A stretch of DNA of 35,664 nucleotides from Bacteroidia bacterium. Lineage in GTDB: Bacteria > Bacteroidota > Bacteroidia > Chitinophagales > Saprospiraceae. The notes beneath the pieces were generated by a model, which had not been told where the DNA came from, ran no database searches, and saw only the letters and a program-made list of their open reading frames with translations. Shown in pieces: positions 33,890 to 35,664 of this stretch. Each line of letters starts with the position of its first letter. The first letter of the stretch is position 1. Both the position numbers and the translations under genes were made by a program. The stretch spans positions 1 through 35,664 of the forward strand of contig JAUILF010000011.1 of the NCBI GenBank assembly GCA_030433135.1, given 5' to 3'.

Positions 33890-34106
33890 AACAGACATAT
33901 CTTTCTGATATACTGTCACTTATAACTTAGGTCAAATATTTATTCGAAAAAATCTCAAATTGACATAGGGGTTTTTTACACCTGTCTGCATCTTTAATAG
34001 TGTAAGCGATCAAATAAAAATTTAATTAATCACTGTTCAAAGTGTCCATTGAGACACATGGTAAATTAATGTCCATTCCAACTAAACCAATAGAAGATCA
34101 TAAACT

Positions 34107-35664
34107 ATGAAGACCATTATTCTTAGCCTAAGTATTGTTTTATTGCCTTTTTTCATTTTCGGCCAATCCCATGTCCAGAATATAAGGGGGCAGGTGATTG
34201 ACCAGGAAACTTTGATGCCTCTGATTGGTGCCAATGTCATTGTCAGCGGCACCGATCAGGGGCCAGGCACCAGCACAGACTACGAAGGAAATTTCATCAT
34301 TCGCGACGTCCCGGTCGGTAGGTGCCGGGTTGACGTAAGTTATCTGGGGTACGAACCAACCACCATCCATAACATCGTGGTGACCACCGGGAAAGAGGTG
34401 GTTTTGGAAATCAAGTTACGGGAGTCCATGGTCAACATGGATGAAGTGGTGGTAAAAGCTCAGTCCCAAAAGAGTGTACCCCTCAACGAAATGGCCCTGG
34501 CCAGCGCACGTTCCTTCTCTGTCGAAGAAACGGGCAGATATGCTTCCAGCCTCTCTGACCCGGCCCGCATGGCGCAAAACTTTGCCGGAGTGTCCATTAC
34601 AGGAGGCAGTTCTGACCTTTTCAATGAAATTATAGTCAGGGGGAACTCTCCTCGTGGAGTTCTGTGGAAACTCGAGGGAATCGAAATCCCCAACCCCAAC
34701 CACTTTGGTTCTCTGGGTAACAGCGGTGGAGGGATAAGCATGTTGAGCAGTAGCCTGCTGTCTTCTTCCGACTTTTATACCGGGGCTTTCCCTGCCGAGT
34801 TTGGAAACGCCACCTCCGGAGCATTTGATTTAAGACTGAGGAAAGGCAACGATACCCAGCGCGAGCATTCTTTTTCCATTGGCATCCTGGGAACCGAGAT
34901 TGCCTCTGAAGGGCCCATCGGAAAATCCGGAGCCAGTTACCTGGTCAATTTCCGCTACTCCACGCTGTCCATTCTGCAAAAGATTGGACTGAATCCGGTG
35001 GGCGATATCCTTCCCGAGTACGGAGATCTCTCCTTCAATGTAGCCTTGCCCAAAACCAGTTGGGGGCAATTTAATCTCTTCGGACTGGCTGGTAAAAACC
35101 GTGCCTACGTGGACGCCATATCGGACACTACCCAGTGGGAATCTGATGATGATATGTATGGTTACGAGGAGAGACAAACCGTAGGGACCCTGGGTCTGGG
35201 ACATAGAAAACTGTTATCTAATAACAGCTACATCCATACCGTGGTAGCAGCATCTGTTGACAAAGCCAATGCTTTTGAATACTACGTAGATCCCGGCAAT
35301 AATTACAGCCAAATCCGTGATTTTGAAAACCGTAGAATCATCATCCCTAACTCCGTCATCAGTGAAGAGATTATTGTCAATGCGGATTTTGGTGAAAACA
35401 AAATTTGTAAATGGATTGAAGTCGGAATAAGCTACGATTCAGATGTAGACAAGGCAAAGGAGATCATCAGGGAAGAAATTCTAAATCACCCGCTTCATGT
35501 AGACCCACGGTCCGACTCAGAAATGGACCAGGATCCCGCTCCAGTGCGTGTGATTTCCCTAGGTGACTCTTCGGGTAATTTAAGAGGGTGGGCCTGGGCC
35601 AGAGACTCCGGGGAGGCCTTCCTGATGGCTTGTGATTTATTGGAAACCATAAAAAAGAGATTCG
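34107..35664 (+). CDS. TonB-dependent receptor fused in frame to MscS channel C-terminus (partial, possible assembly chimera)
   Basis: The frame is open from ATG 34107 to the window end (519 codons, no stop). Residues 1 to about 20 are a signal peptide (IFGQ end). About 27-112 form a carboxypeptidase-regulatory-like domain (IRGQVIDQETLMPLIGANVI; GTSTDYEGNFIIRDVPVG). About 145-265 are a TonB plug (IIVRGNSPRGVLWKLEGIEI; FYTGAFPAEFGNATSGAFDL), followed by the first barrel strands to about 400. From residue 403 (base 35313) the text changes to that of an MscS mechanosensitive channel: IRDFENRRIIIPNSVIS, VNADFGENKICKWIEVGISY, then GDSSGNLRGWAWARDSGEAF. No known receptor has this, and the MscS part lacks its membrane helices. 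Outer-membrane uptake role is clear only for the first part. Confidence 0.85.
   Translation, partial: MKTIILSLSIVLLPFFIFGQSHVQNIRGQVIDQETLMPLIGANVIVSGTDQGPGTSTDYEGNFIIRDVPVGRCRVDVSYLGYEPTTIHNIVVTTGKEVVLEIKLRESMVNMDEVVVKAQSQKSVPLNEMALASARSFSVEETGRYASSLSDPARMAQNFAGVSITGGSSDLFNEIIVRGNSPRGVLWKLEGIEIPNPNHFGSLGNSGGGISMLSSSLLSSSDFYTGAFPAEFGNATSGAFDLRLRKGNDTQREHSFSIGILGTEIASEGPIGKSGASYLVNFRYSTLSILQKIGLNPVGDILPEYGDLSFNVALPKTSWGQFNLFGLAGKNRAYVDAISDTTQWESDDDMYGYEERQTVGTLGLGHRKLLSNNSYIHTVVAASVDKANAFEYYVDPGNNYSQIRDFENRRIIIPNSVISEEIIVNADFGENKICKWIEVGISYDSDVDKAKEIIREEILNHPLHVDPRSDSEMDQDPAPVRVISLGDSSGNLRGWAWARDSGEAFLMACDLLETIKKRF

Noticed and set aside
33894-33917. Bulged hairpin after the App1-like gene as terminator
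   Set aside because: The stem is short (4+4 bp with a 3-nt bulge) and has no T run, so the support is too weak.
33960-33996. TTGACA-like and CATCTTTA boxes as promoter for the TonB-dependent receptor
   Set aside because: The spacing (about 26 bp) is longer than expected and the -7 box has mismatches; it could be chance.

Overview
The window looks like a chromosomal segment of a Bacteroidota bacterium, perhaps a marine Saprospiraceae/Lewinella-type or Cytophagia-type organism. The evidence is a C-terminal type IX secretion (T9SS) sorting domain, a TonB-dependent receptor with an N-terminal carboxypeptidase-regulatory-like domain, a TAnnTTTG-type -7 element, few Shine-Dalgarno sequences and several likely TTG starts. 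Nothing in the sequence fixes the genus. No tRNA, rRNA or CRISPR array was seen.

Region 1 (1-9.6 kb) is a surface-polysaccharide locus. It has a truncated GT2 glycosyltransferase at the left edge, a Wzm/Wzt-type ABC polysaccharide exporter, two more GT2 enzymes and a GT-B enzyme. A secreted metzincin protease and a ParE/RelE-type toxin-antitoxin pair interrupt the series. The gaps are long and filled with dispersed, palindrome-rich intergenic repeats, plus a MITE-like element at 9.6-9.8 kb.

Region 2 (10.5-14.2 kb) carries a second secreted metzincin protease with an odd double signal peptide, and a surface protein with an S74 intramolecular-chaperone domain ahead of a T9SS sorting domain. 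A clear intrinsic terminator follows the surface protein.

Region 3 (about 12.8-23.7 kb) is visibly AT-richer than its surroundings: sampled lines give about 33-35% GC, against about 48-55% outside. It holds a stand-alone sulfotransferase-like gene, a 1552-residue protein joining a sulfotransferase-like domain, a coiled coil, a GT2 and two GT-B modules, and an MBOAT/AlgJ-like O-acylation pair. Together these suggest assembly, sulfation and O-acetylation of an exported glycan. This is the most system-like part of the window.

Region 4 (23.8-33.9 kb) is mostly metabolic. It has a Tat-type alditol-oxidase-like flavoenzyme, a Tat-type galactonate-dehydratase-like enolase-superfamily enzyme, a small DUF3185-like membrane protein, exonuclease III, a fructan/sucrose cluster (GH32 lipoprotein, MFS sugar transporter, PfkB fructokinase) and an App1-like phosphatase. 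Short tandem repeats fill the gaps.

At the right edge (34.1-35.66 kb) a TonB-dependent receptor runs in frame into what reads as the C-terminal half of an MscS-type mechanosensitive channel. This is either a real chimera or, more likely, an assembly join close to a contig end.
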